From: Azospirillum oryzae
GTDB lineage: Bacteria > Pseudomonadota > Alphaproteobacteria > Azospirillales > Azospirillaceae
DNA length: 64,000 nucleotides
Direction of reading: 5' to 3'
Assembly: GCF_900177515.1 (NCBI RefSeq)
Contig: NZ_FXAK01000002.1
Location: 662,001 to 726,000, forward strand
The position numbers were made by a program, and so were the translations under genes. The notes beneath the pieces were generated by a model that searched no databases, was not told where the DNA came from, and saw only the letters and a program-made list of their open reading frames with translations. Position 1 is the stretch's first letter. The number at the start of each line of letters is the position of its first letter. Positions 17,334-26,022 of the stretch are shown piece by piece.

Positions 17334-17502
17334 GTTTCGCCCCCTGGGATAGCTTTGACGTATTGGTTCGGGCGCGTTCCGCCGAGGGCACGGGCCGCGG
17401 CAGGCCGAAACGTCCGGCGGCCCGTGTCTGGTTCCGCAAGCCGAAGGCTCGCGGTTTCGGTGGAGTCCGGGAACCGCCGGTTCCCGAATGCGCGGGCTTC
17501 GG

Positions 17503-18810
17503 TCAGAGCGCCGATTCGGCGGCGGCGGCGGCGAACATCTTGTTGATGTCGCCGGAGGTGACCGGACCGTCCTTTCGGACCTGGGGAACCGCACCGCCAA
17601 GGCCGAGCATCGGCTCGGTCTTCACATGCTTGGCGCGGGCCTTGAGGGCGCCGACCGTGCAGTTCTCGCGCCCCAGGACGGAGAACGGGTCGTAGGAGAA
17701 CTCCCGCATGACGTTCAGGTGGGTCACCTTGTCGATCGTGTCCTTGGACAGGTGCTTGAGGTCTTCCCACAGCAGTTCGGCGGAGTCCGGCCAGGTGCAG
17801 TCGGAATGCGGATAGTCGCATTCCCAGGCCACCATGTCCTCGCCGACGTCCTTCAGGTTGGCGAGGCCGAAGCGGTCCTCGATGAAGCAGGTGATGATGT
17901 GCTTGCGGAAGATGTCGCTCGGCATCTGCCCTTCGAAGTTCGACCCGGTCCAGGCGTTGTGATGGCGGTGGGTGAAGTCGGCGCGTTCGAGCAGGTAGGG
18001 GATCCAGCCGATGCCGCCCTCCGACAGGGCCATCTTCAGGTCCGGGTATTTCTTCCACATCGGCGCCCAGATCCAGTCGGCGGCGCTGTTGGCGATGGAG
18101 ATCGGCATCGACGTGATCCAGGCGTCGATCGGCGACAGGTCCGAGGCGTGCTCCGCATGGTTGCCGGTGCCGATGTGGCAGCTGATGACCACCTGGTTGT
18201 CGGCGCAGACCTTCCACAGCGGGTCCCAGTAGTCGTCGTGGATCGACGGATAGCCGAGCTGGGCGGGGTTGTCGGAGAAGCTGATGGTGTGGACGCCCTG
18301 GGCGCTCAGGCGCTTGACCTCGGCGACGGCGGCCGGGATGTCCCACATCGGGACCAGGCACAGGGGGATGAAGCGTCCGGGCGCAGCGTTCGCCCAGTCG
18401 TGCAGGTGCCAGTCGTTGTAGGCCTGGATGGCGGCCAGCGCGACGTCGCGGTCGGGGTGGGCCTGGAACTTCTGGCCGGCGAAGCCGGGGAAGGTCGGGA
18501 AGCAGATCGAGCCGAGCACGCCGTTGGCGTCCATGTCCTCGACGCGTGCCTTGATGTCCCAGGTGCCGCGCCGCATGTGGTCGTAGCTCAGCGGTTCCAT
18601 GCCGTATTCGGTCTTGGGGCGGCCGACCACGGCGTTGAGGCCCATGTAGCCCCATTTCTTGCCTTCGAACACCCAGACGTCGCGCTCGCCGATCCGCTCG
18701 ATCTTCGGCTCGCGGCCCTTGAAGCGGGCCGGCATGTGGGGAGCGAAGGCGTTGGGCGGTTCGATCACATGGTCATCGACGCTGACGAGAATCATGTCTT
18801 CACGATTCAT
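17503..18810 (-). CDS. ACMSD-type amidohydrolase (amidohydrolase 2 family), copy 1
   Basis: This family contains metal-dependent decarboxylases and C-C hydrolases acting on unsaturated or aromatic acids (ACMSD, gamma-resorcylate decarboxylase, LigW). The 435-residue protein has VDDHVIEPP (H14, E17) in place of HxH, CHIGTG (H212) and ECDYPHSD near residue 332, which provide the usual metal site. It differs from copy 2 (31069-32376) at only about one residue in ten, and the stretch from about 85 to 173 is almost invariant. It is therefore the most conserved member of the duplicated module. Its position between the Rieske beta subunit and the extradiol enzyme suggests action on a ring-cleavage or carboxylated intermediate. 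Confidence 0.87.
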   Translation of the reverse strand: MNREDMILVSVDDHVIEPPNAFAPHMPARFKGREPKIERIGERDVWVFEGKKWGYMGLNAVVGRPKTEYGMEPLSYDHMRRGTWDIKARVEDMDANGVLGSICFPTFPGFAGQKFQAHPDRDVALAAIQAYNDWHLHDWANAAPGRFIPLCLVPMWDIPAAVAEVKRLSAQGVHTISFSDNPAQLGYPSIHDDYWDPLWKVCADNQVVISCHIGTGNHAEHASDLSPIDAWITSMPISIANSAADWIWAPMWKKYPDLKMALSEGGIGWIPYLLERADFTHRHHNAWTGSNFEGQMPSDIFRKHIITCFIEDRFGLANLKDVGEDMVAWECDYPHSDCTWPDSAELLWEDLKHLSKDTIDKVTHLNVMREFSYDPFSVLGRENCTVGALKARAKHVKTEPMLGLGGAVPQVRKDGPVTSGDINKMFAAAAAESAL

Positions 18811-18863
18811 CGTGACGGTCCTTCCGACGGAGATTTTAAAAAATGGGAGGAGGCGTGAGCCGA

Positions 18864-19421
18864 TCAGAGGAAGACGCCGAGATTCGGCATGCCGAGCGCG
18901 CTCTGGTCGAGGATGATCTCGCGGCGGGCCAGCTTGAAGCTTCCATCGACGCGGCGGACGAGGTCGCGGCGTTCGGCGCTCATCAGGTCGAACTGGTCGG
19001 CGTCGTAGCGGCTGCGGGTCATCAGGATGTAGCTCGACACCTCGAACTCGTCCGGGTTGGCCGTGCCGCTGACCAGAAGGTTGGTGATCAGGCGGCGGCA
19101 GCGTGAGGGCGGGTCTTCGGCATAGGCGCTCCGGGTGTTCATCAGACGCGCCACCCGCAGCTTGAGCGAGCCGATATCCTCTTCGAAGTGGAACATCGTG
19201 CGGACGATGGTCTTGTCGAATTCATGGGTCGGCCGGGTTTGCCGGAGCGGGGCGGTGTAGAGGATATCCTCGGCCAGCAGACCCACCCAGTCGTTCAGGC
19301 GGATCTGGTCGAGCAGCGCCGCTTCCTTGAACAGGAAGGTCTGCACCTCGTTGTAGACGGGGGAACCGATGGCGACGGGGTTGTCGAACCCCGCGATCGT
19401 GACGGTGGCGGAAGCGGTCAT
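18864..19421 (-). CDS. Rieske aromatic-ring-hydroxylating dioxygenase beta subunit, copy 1
   Basis: The small subunit supports the alpha3beta3 assembly of ring-hydroxylating dioxygenases. The 185-residue product has the NTF2-like fold signature: YNEVQTFLFKEAALLDQIRL near the start, EDPPSRCRRLITN in the middle, and FKLARREIILDQSALG at the end. A TetR or other role is excluded by these features. The ATG at 19421 was preferred because AAGG lies 9 bases upstream; an ATG at 19430 would add three residues. It follows the alpha subunit gene by about 50 bases on the same strand. Confidence 0.86.
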   Translation of the reverse strand: MTASATVTIAGFDNPVAIGSPVYNEVQTFLFKEAALLDQIRLNDWVGLLAEDILYTAPLRQTRPTHEFDKTIVRTMFHFEEDIGSLKLRVARLMNTRSAYAEDPPSRCRRLITNLLVSGTANPDEFEVSSYILMTRSRYDADQFDLMSAERRDLVRRVDGSFKLARREIILDQSALGMPNLGVFL

Positions 19422-19473
19422 GGAGCCCATCCTTGATGGTCGGTCGATGCATGGGGCGGGAAGGCGGAGAGGG

Positions 19474-20847
19474 TCACCCGGCGTTCAGCATCAGGTCCCG
19501 CCATTGCAGCCACCAGTTCCACTGGGTGTCGTCCTTGGTGAAGCCTTCGTAGACTTCGGCCGGGCCGACCCACCAGGACGGGCGTTCCGGGTTGTGAATC
19601 GCCTGATACTTCAGCGTGATGTTGCGCGCCTGGGCGCCCTTGGCCAGGACCGCCTGATCGAGCCAGGGATCGGAATCGTCCTGTTCGATCATGCCCGACG
19701 TGCCGAGCATGCGGACGCCCATCTTCCGCATGGCGTCCTTCATCTCCTGCGGCGTGTCCTTTTCCGCCAGCAGCCAGTTGACGAACTCCATCTTGTCGAC
19801 GCCGCGCGGCATGTAGGTGTGCACCGCGAACAGGCCGAGTGGCTTGCCGCCGGGCTGTGGCACATAGACATGTTCGATGATCAGGTTCGGGAAGATGTTG
19901 CCGACCTGGGGCGGCTGAAGCAGCAGCTGCTCGATCTGCTCCGTGCTCAGATGCCGCTCAAGCTCGGGGGCCATCGACGGGATGATGCCCGGCGGGGCGA
20001 GAATCTCCAGCCGTTCCGCCAGCGACAGGCTGGTGTCCTTGAGGGCGGCGCCGCGCTCGAACTTCTGCGCCATCGGCATGCAGCGCAGCGAATGGCCCAG
20101 CTTCGAGGTGACTTCGACGCCCAGCATGGAGGAGGTCAGGTCGCCGCTGCCGAACCCGGCGAGCTGGCCGAGCCACTCGTGCAGGGTGTAGGCGTGGAAG
20201 CCGTCCGACGCCGACTGTTCGGAGGCCGACTTCCAGTTGGCGCGCAGGACGAAGCGCTGCGGCGGACCCAGCGCCTCCAGCCCCTTGTCGGTGCGGTCGA
20301 ACAGCATGTCGAAGTACCATTTCATCTCGCCGAGGAACTCGTCGAGCGAGGGGCCGTCGATGTTCCAGGTCGCGAAGATGAGGCCGCCATAGAGGGTGAC
20401 GCGGGCCTTCTTCAGGCTCAGCTGCTTCTTGTCCAGAAGTTTGCCGTGCATCGTCTCGCCGCCGACCGGCGAGCCGATGAACGCGCCGTCCGGGCGGAAG
20501 GCCCAGCCATGATACGGGCAGCGGTGCGTCGGAGCGTTGCCGGCATCGGAACGGCACACCCGCATGGCACGGTGCGGACAGACGTTGAGGGTGACATGGA
20601 TCTCACCGTCGCGGTCGCGCGCCACCAGGACCGAATCCTCGCCCAGCGCGCGGATCATGAAATCGTTGGGGTTCGGAATCTCGCTTTCATGGCCGAGGAG
20701 CTGCCACACCTTGCCGAAGATCCGCTCCATTTCGATCTGGTGGAGTTCCGCATCGGCCAGGGTTCGGACACGGACTTCCCGCGTGTCGACATCGATCAGG
20801 TCTTCGATGCGGGTGCCGTCCGACAGGCGCCTCTCAAAACTGCTCAT
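19474..20847 (-). CDS. Rieske ring-hydroxylating dioxygenase alpha subunit, copy 1
   Basis: The alpha subunit carries the [2Fe-2S] Rieske centre and the mononuclear iron where O2 is activated. The 457-residue protein has C90-P-H92 and C110-P-Y-H113, giving the canonical C-x-H-x17-C-x2-H. The catalytic-domain motif is SDGFHAYTLHEW, matching D-x2-H-x4-H. It is the first gene of a minus-strand operon (alpha, beta, amidohydrolase, extradiol, flavoprotein, small protein) read from a well-formed promoter at 21202-21231. No Rieske ferredoxin gene adjoins it, so electrons may come from the ferredoxin at 26023 and the reductase at 56686. The ATG follows GGAGGA. Confidence 0.92.
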   Translation of the reverse strand: MSSFERRLSDGTRIEDLIDVDTREVRVRTLADAELHQIEMERIFGKVWQLLGHESEIPNPNDFMIRALGEDSVLVARDRDGEIHVTLNVCPHRAMRVCRSDAGNAPTHRCPYHGWAFRPDGAFIGSPVGGETMHGKLLDKKQLSLKKARVTLYGGLIFATWNIDGPSLDEFLGEMKWYFDMLFDRTDKGLEALGPPQRFVLRANWKSASEQSASDGFHAYTLHEWLGQLAGFGSGDLTSSMLGVEVTSKLGHSLRCMPMAQKFERGAALKDTSLSLAERLEILAPPGIIPSMAPELERHLSTEQIEQLLLQPPQVGNIFPNLIIEHVYVPQPGGKPLGLFAVHTYMPRGVDKMEFVNWLLAEKDTPQEMKDAMRKMGVRMLGTSGMIEQDDSDPWLDQAVLAKGAQARNITLKYQAIHNPERPSWWVGPAEVYEGFTKDDTQWNWWLQWRDLMLNAG

Positions 20848-21187
20848 TGACGTTCCTCCAGAATGTTCGATTTTCTCGTTGCCTGTCCCGGTTCTCAATC
20901 GACGGGCCGGGGCCTGTGGCCGGCAAAACGGCACCCCCGACAGGCATGGGGACGCAGCGCGCCGAACCCCTTGATCCAGGTGCGCAAACCGTCGGGCAGC
21001 CGATGCCCCGGCCCGAGGACAGGCGATCTCCGCTGCTGGTTTTTGATGCCCTGCCCACGCGGAAGCGCAGCCCCTGTGGCGCTCGACGTTTCCGCAAGGG
21101 AATTCAGTCAGGCACGAGGATCATCACCGTCCACGCGCCGTCTCCCTGGCTCGCCCCCGTTTTCCGTGCCGGATGGGGATCGATTTA

Positions 21188-21214
21188 TTGAACACATTTC
21201 GATATTATGTTCAA
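21188..21214. promoter_or_regulatory. 7-13-7 palindromic operator at the Rieske operon 1 promoter
   Basis: TTGAACA (21188-21194) and TGTTCAA (21208-21214) form a perfect 7-bp inverted repeat with a 13-bp spacer. The arms bracket the -10 hexamer of the minus-strand promoter, a typical repressor position. The same 7-13-7 geometry occurs at the P450 promoter (24523-24549), and a half-conserved copy occurs at the second Rieske promoter (28791-28817). The TetR encoded at 21414 is the obvious candidate ligand-responsive repressor. Confidence 0.6.
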
Positions 21215-21231
21215 AATGTTGGCGCGGTCAA
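21202..21231 (-). promoter_or_regulatory. Sigma-70-like promoter of Rieske operon 1
   Basis: Reading the minus strand, TTGACC (21231-21226) and TAATAT (21207-21202) are separated by 18 bases. These are good matches to the -35 and -10 consensus. The last seven spacer bases are one arm of the TTGAACA palindrome. The promoter drives the alpha-subunit gene. Confidence 0.6.
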
Positions 21232-21413
21232 CAATGACCACAGCGGATGAAGAGGAGTTTCCTGCGACATTCTGGCGCATCCAGGCACGTGCGCCCACTG
21301 CCCCGCGCGTTGACGGAATCCCCGGCGACGGCGTTCCGCCTTGTCTTCTTGGACCCAGTCCAAAGGAGGCGTGATTTTCTGGCGTTCTTCAGGACGATGG
21401 GATAACCGATTGC

Positions 21414-22076
21414 ATGGGAAGCGAATCAATGCCGGCGGTGGATGTGACGCACTCTCGCCCGGAACACGGCAAGCGGGAAACCCTCAAGCGGCTTTTGGCC
21501 GTGTCACGGCGGGAGTTCGCCGCCAAAGGCCTTGCGGGCGCGCGCGTCGATGTGATCGCGCAACAGGCTGGTGTCACCAAACAGCTCGTCTACCATTATT
21601 TCGGATCGAAGGAGGCGCTGTTCGCCAACGTCCTCGACGAGTCGTCCTTCGATGTCATGTCGGAGCTTCTTGCGCTGAACATCGATGACCTGCAACCGCC
21701 GGACGCCATTCTGTTTTTTCTGGACGCGATCTTCACGCGGTACAAGACCGACAAATGTCTCGGCTCTCTCGCCCAGGAGGGCATCCGCTATCACGAGAAC
21801 CACAGCACACCCGCAAACAAGTTCATCGGGATGGCTCCGGCGCTGGTCGCCAAGCTGGACCTCGTTCTCAAGCGAGGGGCTCGACGGGGCGATTTCCAGC
21901 CCGGCATCGATGCCCGCCTGTTCCTTGCAACGGCGGCGCTGATCACGTCGGGCGGCTTCACCAACCGCTATTCGGTTTCATCCATCGTCGGATTCTGCAC
22001 GACCTCCGAGGAGGGAATGGCGGCGTGGCACCGTCACGCCGCCGACTTCATCATGGCGGCGATCCGCGCCCGTTAA
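21414..22076 (+). CDS. TetR-family regulator adjacent to Rieske operon 1
   Basis: This 220-residue TetR protein has the N-terminal helix-turn-helix VDVIAQQAGVTKQLVYHYF followed by GSKEALFANVL. The ligand-binding domain is helical, with a C-terminal part typical of regulators of aromatic or lipid catabolism. It is divergent from Rieske operon 1 and co-directional with the SDR at 22111, which starts 35 bases after its stop. Local control through the 7-13-7 palindromes is inferred. An ATG at 21429 is a possible alternative start. Confidence 0.86.
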   Translation: MGSESMPAVDVTHSRPEHGKRETLKRLLAVSRREFAAKGLAGARVDVIAQQAGVTKQLVYHYFGSKEALFANVLDESSFDVMSELLALNIDDLQPPDAILFFLDAIFTRYKTDKCLGSLAQEGIRYHENHSTPANKFIGMAPALVAKLDLVLKRGARRGDFQPGIDARLFLATAALITSGGFTNRYSVSSIVGFCTTSEEGMAAWHRHAADFIMAAIRAR

Positions 22077-22110
22077 CGGCGTGCCGCGCGACACATCGAC
22101 AGGAGACAAC

Positions 22111-22872
22111 ATGAGTGGTCGTTTGACAGGGAAAGTCGCGCTGATCACCGGAACCGGTGGCGGTCAGGGACGGGAGGCGGCGCTGCGCTTCGCGGCGGAA
22201 GGGGCGATGGTGGTCGGCTGCGACATCGACGCCGCGGCGAACGAACGGACGATCGCGCTCGTCCGCGACGCCGGCGGGCGGATGGGCGGAACGGCGCCGG
22301 TCGATCTCGGCGATCCGGACGACGCGCGGCACTGGGTCGAGCGGGCGGCCGACGAGCATGGCCGGATCGACATCCTCTACAACAACGCCTCGGCCGCCCG
22401 ATTCGGCACGGTCGCCGAGCTTTCGGTCGAGGATTGGCGTTTCACCATCCGCAACGAGTTGGACCTTGTCTTCCACACCACCAAATTCGCTTGGCCATTC
22501 CTGGCGGGGCAGGGCGGCGTGATCATCAACATCGCCTCGGTCGCCGGGTGGGGCGGCAGCGCCCATGCCGGCCTCGTCGCGCATGCCGCGACCAAGGGAG
22601 CGGTGGTGGCGCTCACCCGGCAGCTTGCGCTCGAAGGGGCGCCCAAGGGCATCCGCGCCGTCAGCATCAGCCCCGGCTTCATCCTGACGCCCGGAACGGC
22701 CAAGGTGCTGGAAAATCCGGCCGTCCTGAAGGGGATCCTCGACCACATCCCGTTGAACCGGCCTGGCCAGCCGGTCGAGGTCGTCGGGTTGGCGCTGTTT
22801 CTCGCGTCCGACGATGCGTCCTACATCACGGGGGCCGATTTCGTCGTGGATGGCGGAATGATGGCGTCCTGA
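22111..22872 (+). CDS. SDR oxidoreductase with His replacing the catalytic Tyr
   Basis: This 253-residue classical-length SDR has the cofactor motif TGTGGGQG (13-20), the NNAS strand and a catalytic serine at S143. The active-site YxxxK reads H158-A-A-T-K162, so the general acid tyrosine is replaced by histidine while the lysine is kept. SDRs in such clusters usually oxidise cis-dihydrodiols or hydroxylated alicyclics. Whether this one is active by a modified mechanism or has become a binding protein is open. The ATG lies 5 bases after AGGAG. It ends at a strong hairpin shared with the convergent SDR gene. Confidence 0.82.
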   Translation: MSGRLTGKVALITGTGGGQGREAALRFAAEGAMVVGCDIDAAANERTIALVRDAGGRMGGTAPVDLGDPDDARHWVERAADEHGRIDILYNNASAARFGTVAELSVEDWRFTIRNELDLVFHTTKFAWPFLAGQGGVIINIASVAGWGGSAHAGLVAHAATKGAVVALTRQLALEGAPKGIRAVSISPGFILTPGTAKVLENPAVLKGILDHIPLNRPGQPVEVVGLALFLASDDASYITGADFVVDGGMMAS

Positions 22873-22881
22873 CCGTCGGCG

Positions 22882-22902
22882 CGCCCCGGCCAGGCCGGGG
22901 CG
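22882..22902. terminator. Bidirectional hairpin between convergent SDR genes
   Basis: CGCCCCGGCC (22882-22891) and GGCCGGGGCG (22893-22902) are perfect inverted repeats, centred between two convergent stops. The folded form would have an 8-bp GC stem and a short loop. There is no T-run on either side, so it may act with Rho or as an mRNA end stabiliser. Confidence 0.6.
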
Positions 22903-22913
22903 TCCGTTCCCGC

Positions 22914-23693
22914 TCAGAACAGCCCGCTGTAGGCGCCGCCGTCCATCTGGAGGCTCTGGCCGGTGATGTAGCCGGCGTGGACGGAGCATAGAAACGCACA
23001 GGCCGCGCCGAATTCTTCCGGTCTGCCGAGGCGCCGGGCCGGGATCTCGCGGATGATGCGCTCCCTTGCCTCGCCGTCCGTGATGGACTTGGCGCGGGCG
23101 AGCCGTTGCGTCATGAAGCGGATGCGGTCGGTGTCGAATTTTTCCGGCATCAGGCTGTTGATGGTCACGTTGTCGCGCGCCACGTCGCGGGACAACGCCT
23201 TGCTGAAGGCGGTCAGCCCGGTGCGTGCCGCCGCCGACAGGCCCATCGCCGCCTGGGGCGATTTGACCATCGCCGACGTGATGTTGACGATCCGCCCGAA
23301 ACCCCGCGCCCGCATGCCGGGCAGCACGGCGCGGATCAGCAGCGTTCCAGCCAGCATGTTGCTTTCCAGCGCCGCCATCCAGGCGGCGTGATCCCAATCC
23401 TCGAGCGTGCCCGGCGCGGGGCCGGCGTTGTTGTTGACGAGGATGTCCGGCTCCGGACAGGCGGCCAGCAGCGCCGCGCGCCCGGCGTCGGTCGCGACGT
23501 CGGCCAGGACGGTGCGGGGGCGCTGGCCGGTGGCGGCGCAAATCTCGTCCTCGGCGCTGGACAGGTGGGCTTCGGTCAGGCCGTTGATCACGAGCTGGAC
23601 GCCTTCCCGGGCCAACGCCAGCGCGCACGCCCGGCCGAGACCGCGGGAGGAGGCGCAGACGATCGCCCGTCGTCCGGACAGGCCAAGATCCAT
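22914..23693 (-). CDS. Atypical SDR (BKR-like group) lacking YxxxK
   Basis: This 259-residue protein begins MDLGLSGRRAIVCASSRGLG, typical of the 3-ketoacyl-ACP-reductase-like SDR subgroup. That subgroup is known to deviate from the catalytic tetrad. S140 is present but the YxxxK position reads S153-A-A-A-R157. NAD(P) binding is likely; conventional dehydrogenase chemistry is doubtful. It follows the small VOC gene on the minus strand by 14 bases, so the two form an operon. It could still act on acyl-CoA or alicyclic alcohol intermediates, but the evidence for any reaction is weak. Confidence 0.8.
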   Translation of the reverse strand: MDLGLSGRRAIVCASSRGLGRACALALAREGVQLVINGLTEAHLSSAEDEICAATGQRPRTVLADVATDAGRAALLAACPEPDILVNNNAGPAPGTLEDWDHAAWMAALESNMLAGTLLIRAVLPGMRARGFGRIVNITSAMVKSPQAAMGLSAAARTGLTAFSKALSRDVARDNVTINSLMPEKFDTDRIRFMTQRLARAKSITDGEARERIIREIPARRLGRPEEFGAACAFLCSVHAGYITGQSLQMDGGAYSGLF

Positions 23694-23707
23694 GGGGTCG
23701 AACCTCT

Positions 23708-24103
23708 CTATCTTGCGGGTGCCGGTTCCGAAGGATCGAAATCGATCTCCACCTCGACACCGTTCGGATCTAGGAAAAAAAGCTGCCACGTGCGGAAGGG
23801 CTTCGGCGCGCGGACGAGCCGGTGAGCGATGCCTCGGGAGCCGATCCACTCAACCGTACCGATCAGATCCTGTCCCCAAAACGCCATGTGGTCCAGCACG
23901 CCCCTGCGGGGGGTCGGCATGTCCGCCTCGCGAACTTCGATCACGTGGAGCAGCGCCTTGCCGTTGGCGTAGAGCCACAGGCCGGGGACCGGAAAGTCGG
24001 GCCGAGGGCCGGAAACCAGTCCCAGGCCTTGATAGAAATAGCGTGTCGCGGGCAGGTCCGCGGTCACGATCGTGAAGTGGTCCATGGTCTGGATGATGGA
24101 CAT
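23708..24103 (-). CDS. Single-domain VOC (glyoxalase-like) protein
   Basis: This 131-residue protein is one vicinal-oxygen-chelate unit: MDHFTIVTADLPATRYFY near the start, GVLDHMAFW in the middle and FFLDPNGVEVEIDF at the end. Possible metal ligands are the histidine in MDHFTI, the histidine in VLDHMAF and the glutamate in EVEIDF. Such proteins include extradiol-type dioxygenases, epimerases and lyases. At this size it would work as a dimer. The ATG at 24103 was chosen over an upstream TTG at 24109. It is the first gene of a two-gene minus-strand unit with the SDR. Confidence 0.75.
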   Translation of the reverse strand: MSIIQTMDHFTIVTADLPATRYFYQGLGLVSGPRPDFPVPGLWLYANGKALLHVIEVREADMPTPRRGVLDHMAFWGQDLIGTVEWIGSRGIAHRLVRAPKPFRTWQLFFLDPNGVEVEIDFDPSEPAPAR

Positions 24104-24586
24104 GTCCAAACCCTCTTGTCCGTTGATGTCGGGATTTTTCCCGGTTTTCAGGGCGAAAGCGGAGGCCGGCGCCCGTCGGTCGGCTTAACCATTCCGAGAA
24201 CGTCGCGGAAAAAACGAGCGGCATGGCACAGCGTCAGGCTGCATCGGCGAAGCAGGGTGCCCCCCTGTTCATCGCCTCGATCGACAACGTGACGATGGAG
24301 ACGAACCGTAGTCAGCGGCTTTGGTCGTGTCAATGTCAGACTGTTGTTCTGATTATAGAATTCTTTGATGCCCCTGGGAGAGTTCGATGACGACGGAGCA
24401 GCCTGTCACGCCGCTCGTCCGGCTGCGACCGGGGCATGCAACCACACTTCGCGCGTGGTCATTGCTCAAGTCCTGAATGTTTACCGCACAAACTAAACGG
24501 TTGACGGCGACGCAGCCTAATGTTAGACATCAATGCACTTTGTGTCTAAAAAACCTCCCACCCAAAAATCAGGCAGGCAGGAAACT
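24104..24586. other. Divergent regulatory region between the VOC gene and the P450
   Basis: This 483-base region has no credible gene. A minus-strand TTGACA (24333-24328), N17, TACGGT (24310-24305) could serve the VOC-SDR unit. A single TTCTGATTATAGAA copy (24347-24360) matches the 14-bp repeat found in tandem elsewhere in the window. The P450 promoter and palindrome are at the right end. Confidence 0.45.
24501..24549 (+). promoter_or_regulatory. P450 promoter with 7-13-7 palindromic operator
   Basis: TTGACG (24501-24506) and TAGACA (24524-24529) are spaced by 17 bases and form a plausible promoter. TTAGACA (24523-24529) and TGTCTAA (24543-24549) are perfect 7-bp inverted repeats with a 13-bp spacer overlapping the -10. 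The geometry is identical to the palindrome at 21188-21214, and the arms share TTnnACA/TGTnnAA. Confidence 0.55.
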
Positions 24587-25876
24587 ATGCCCACGCAGAA
24601 TCTGGAAAAACGGACAAACGTATCATCCGACGTCAGCGCCGCGTTTTCCAGCGTGAGCGCCAGTTTCGCGGTCGGGCTGGACGACCCCTATCCCTTGTAT
24701 CGGGAGCTTCGGCGGACCTCTCCGGTCATGGAGGGGGATCTGATGGCGAAATTCGGCGTTCCCTCTGTCCATGGCGGAATGGAGGATCGCCCGGCCTTCA
24801 CCCTGTTCCGCTACGCGGACGCCATGGCCGTCTTGCGCGATTCCGCGACCTATTCGAATTCCCTGATCGGGAAAGGGCTGGCGCCGCTCGTCGGCGACTT
24901 CGCACTCACCGCCATGGATGGGGAGGAGCACCGCAAGATGCGGGGGCTGCTTCAGCCCTGTTTTTCCCACGACATTCTGAAAAAGTGGAAGGAGGAGCTT
25001 CTCGCTCCGGTCATCCGCAACCAGCTCGTCGCTCCGCTGGCCAAGCGCGCCGGCTGTGACCTGATCGACGATTTCGGCATCGCCTTCCCGATCCGTGTGG
25101 TCTACGAGGTTCTCGGCGTGATGACGGATCCCGAGACGGCCGAACAATATTCCTCCTGGGGCCTCCAGATCCTGGCATCCCTGCGGAATTTGAAAGATCC
25201 CGAGGTCCGCAGGAACGCGATGGAGCTGTCGCAGAAGCTCTACGACGCGATCCGGGCGACTGTGGAACACCGCCGCGCCGCCGGGGCCACCGGTCACGAT
25301 CTCATCAGCAGCCTGATCCGGGCCGAGTTCGAGGGGCGTCGGCTGAACGACCACGAGGTCACGAATTTCGTCCGCATGCTGATGCCGGCGGCGACCGAAA
25401 CCACGACGCGGACCTTCGGCAGCCTGATGGTTCTGCTTCTGGAGCGTCCGGCGCTTCTGGAGCGGGTTCGCCGCGACCGCAGCCTGTTGATGCGCGCCAT
25501 CGACGAAGCGGTGCGTTTCGAGCCGGTCGCCTCCTGGAAGAACCGGCTGGTGACGCGCGACGTCGAGATTCGCGGCGTCAAGATTCCCGCCGGCTCCTTC
25601 CTGTCGATCGCGGTCGGTTCGGCCAACCGCGACGAGGACGTCTTCACCGACAGCGAGACCTTCAATATCGACCGGCCGACCAAGCTGTCCTTCGGCTTCG
25701 GCTTCGGGCCGCACATGTGCCTGGGCCTGTTCCTGGCGAAGGCCGAGATCGAGGTCGCCGTGAACGCCATCCTGGATATGTGCCCGGACATCCGCTTTGA
25801 TCCGGACAAGCCGGCCGCCAAGATCCGCGGCATGCATCTGCGCGGTCCGGACAGCGTTCATGTGACCTGGGGCTGA
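24587..25876 (+). CDS. Cytochrome P450 monooxygenase
   Basis: Bacterial P450s insert one oxygen atom using electrons from a ferredoxin. This 429-residue protein has I-helix A268-A-T-E-T-T273, K-helix E307-A-V-R310 and the heme loop FGFGPHMCLG with C378 as the thiolate ligand. All diagnostic motifs are intact. It shares a strand with the ferredoxin at 26023, its likely redox partner. The ATG at 24587 with AGGAA upstream was chosen because the earlier in-frame ATG at 24533 lies inside the operator. The substrate is probably the hydrophobic growth compound of the cluster, which is inferred from context. Confidence 0.93.
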   Translation: MPTQNLEKRTNVSSDVSAAFSSVSASFAVGLDDPYPLYRELRRTSPVMEGDLMAKFGVPSVHGGMEDRPAFTLFRYADAMAVLRDSATYSNSLIGKGLAPLVGDFALTAMDGEEHRKMRGLLQPCFSHDILKKWKEELLAPVIRNQLVAPLAKRAGCDLIDDFGIAFPIRVVYEVLGVMTDPETAEQYSSWGLQILASLRNLKDPEVRRNAMELSQKLYDAIRATVEHRRAAGATGHDLISSLIRAEFEGRRLNDHEVTNFVRMLMPAATETTTRTFGSLMVLLLERPALLERVRRDRSLLMRAIDEAVRFEPVASWKNRLVTRDVEIRGVKIPAGSFLSIAVGSANRDEDVFTDSETFNIDRPTKLSFGFGFGPHMCLGLFLAKAEIEVAVNAILDMCPDIRFDPDKPAAKIRGMHLRGPDSVHVTWG

Positions 25877-26022
25877 TCACTTTCAGGGCTTCGCCGCCGC
25901 CGGCCGACCGGCGCGACCGTGCGAAAGACAGGATCGTGGCGATGACGCCGGCCGCCTTCGGGACGGTCCAGGCGCGCCATGCCTGAGGAAACCACCAAAG
26001 AAAGAGGCAAGGAGAGTTGGTT

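Larger units (their letters stand above)
20848..21413. other. Divergent intergenic region between Rieske operon 1 and tetR
   Basis: This 566-base gap has no credible gene. Its right-hand part holds a minus-strand promoter and an overlapping palindrome (separate entries). About 345 bases separate the predicted transcript start from the alpha ATG, so the mRNA has a long leader of unknown function. No convincing riboswitch or attenuator structure was recognised in it. Confidence 0.5.

Noticed and set aside
24347..24360. TTCTGATTATAGAA as a fifth operator of the tandem-repeat set
   Set aside because: It is a perfect single box, but no partner with the expected geometry lies 19 bp to either side and no promoter is at the expected distance, so it was not counted as a full site.
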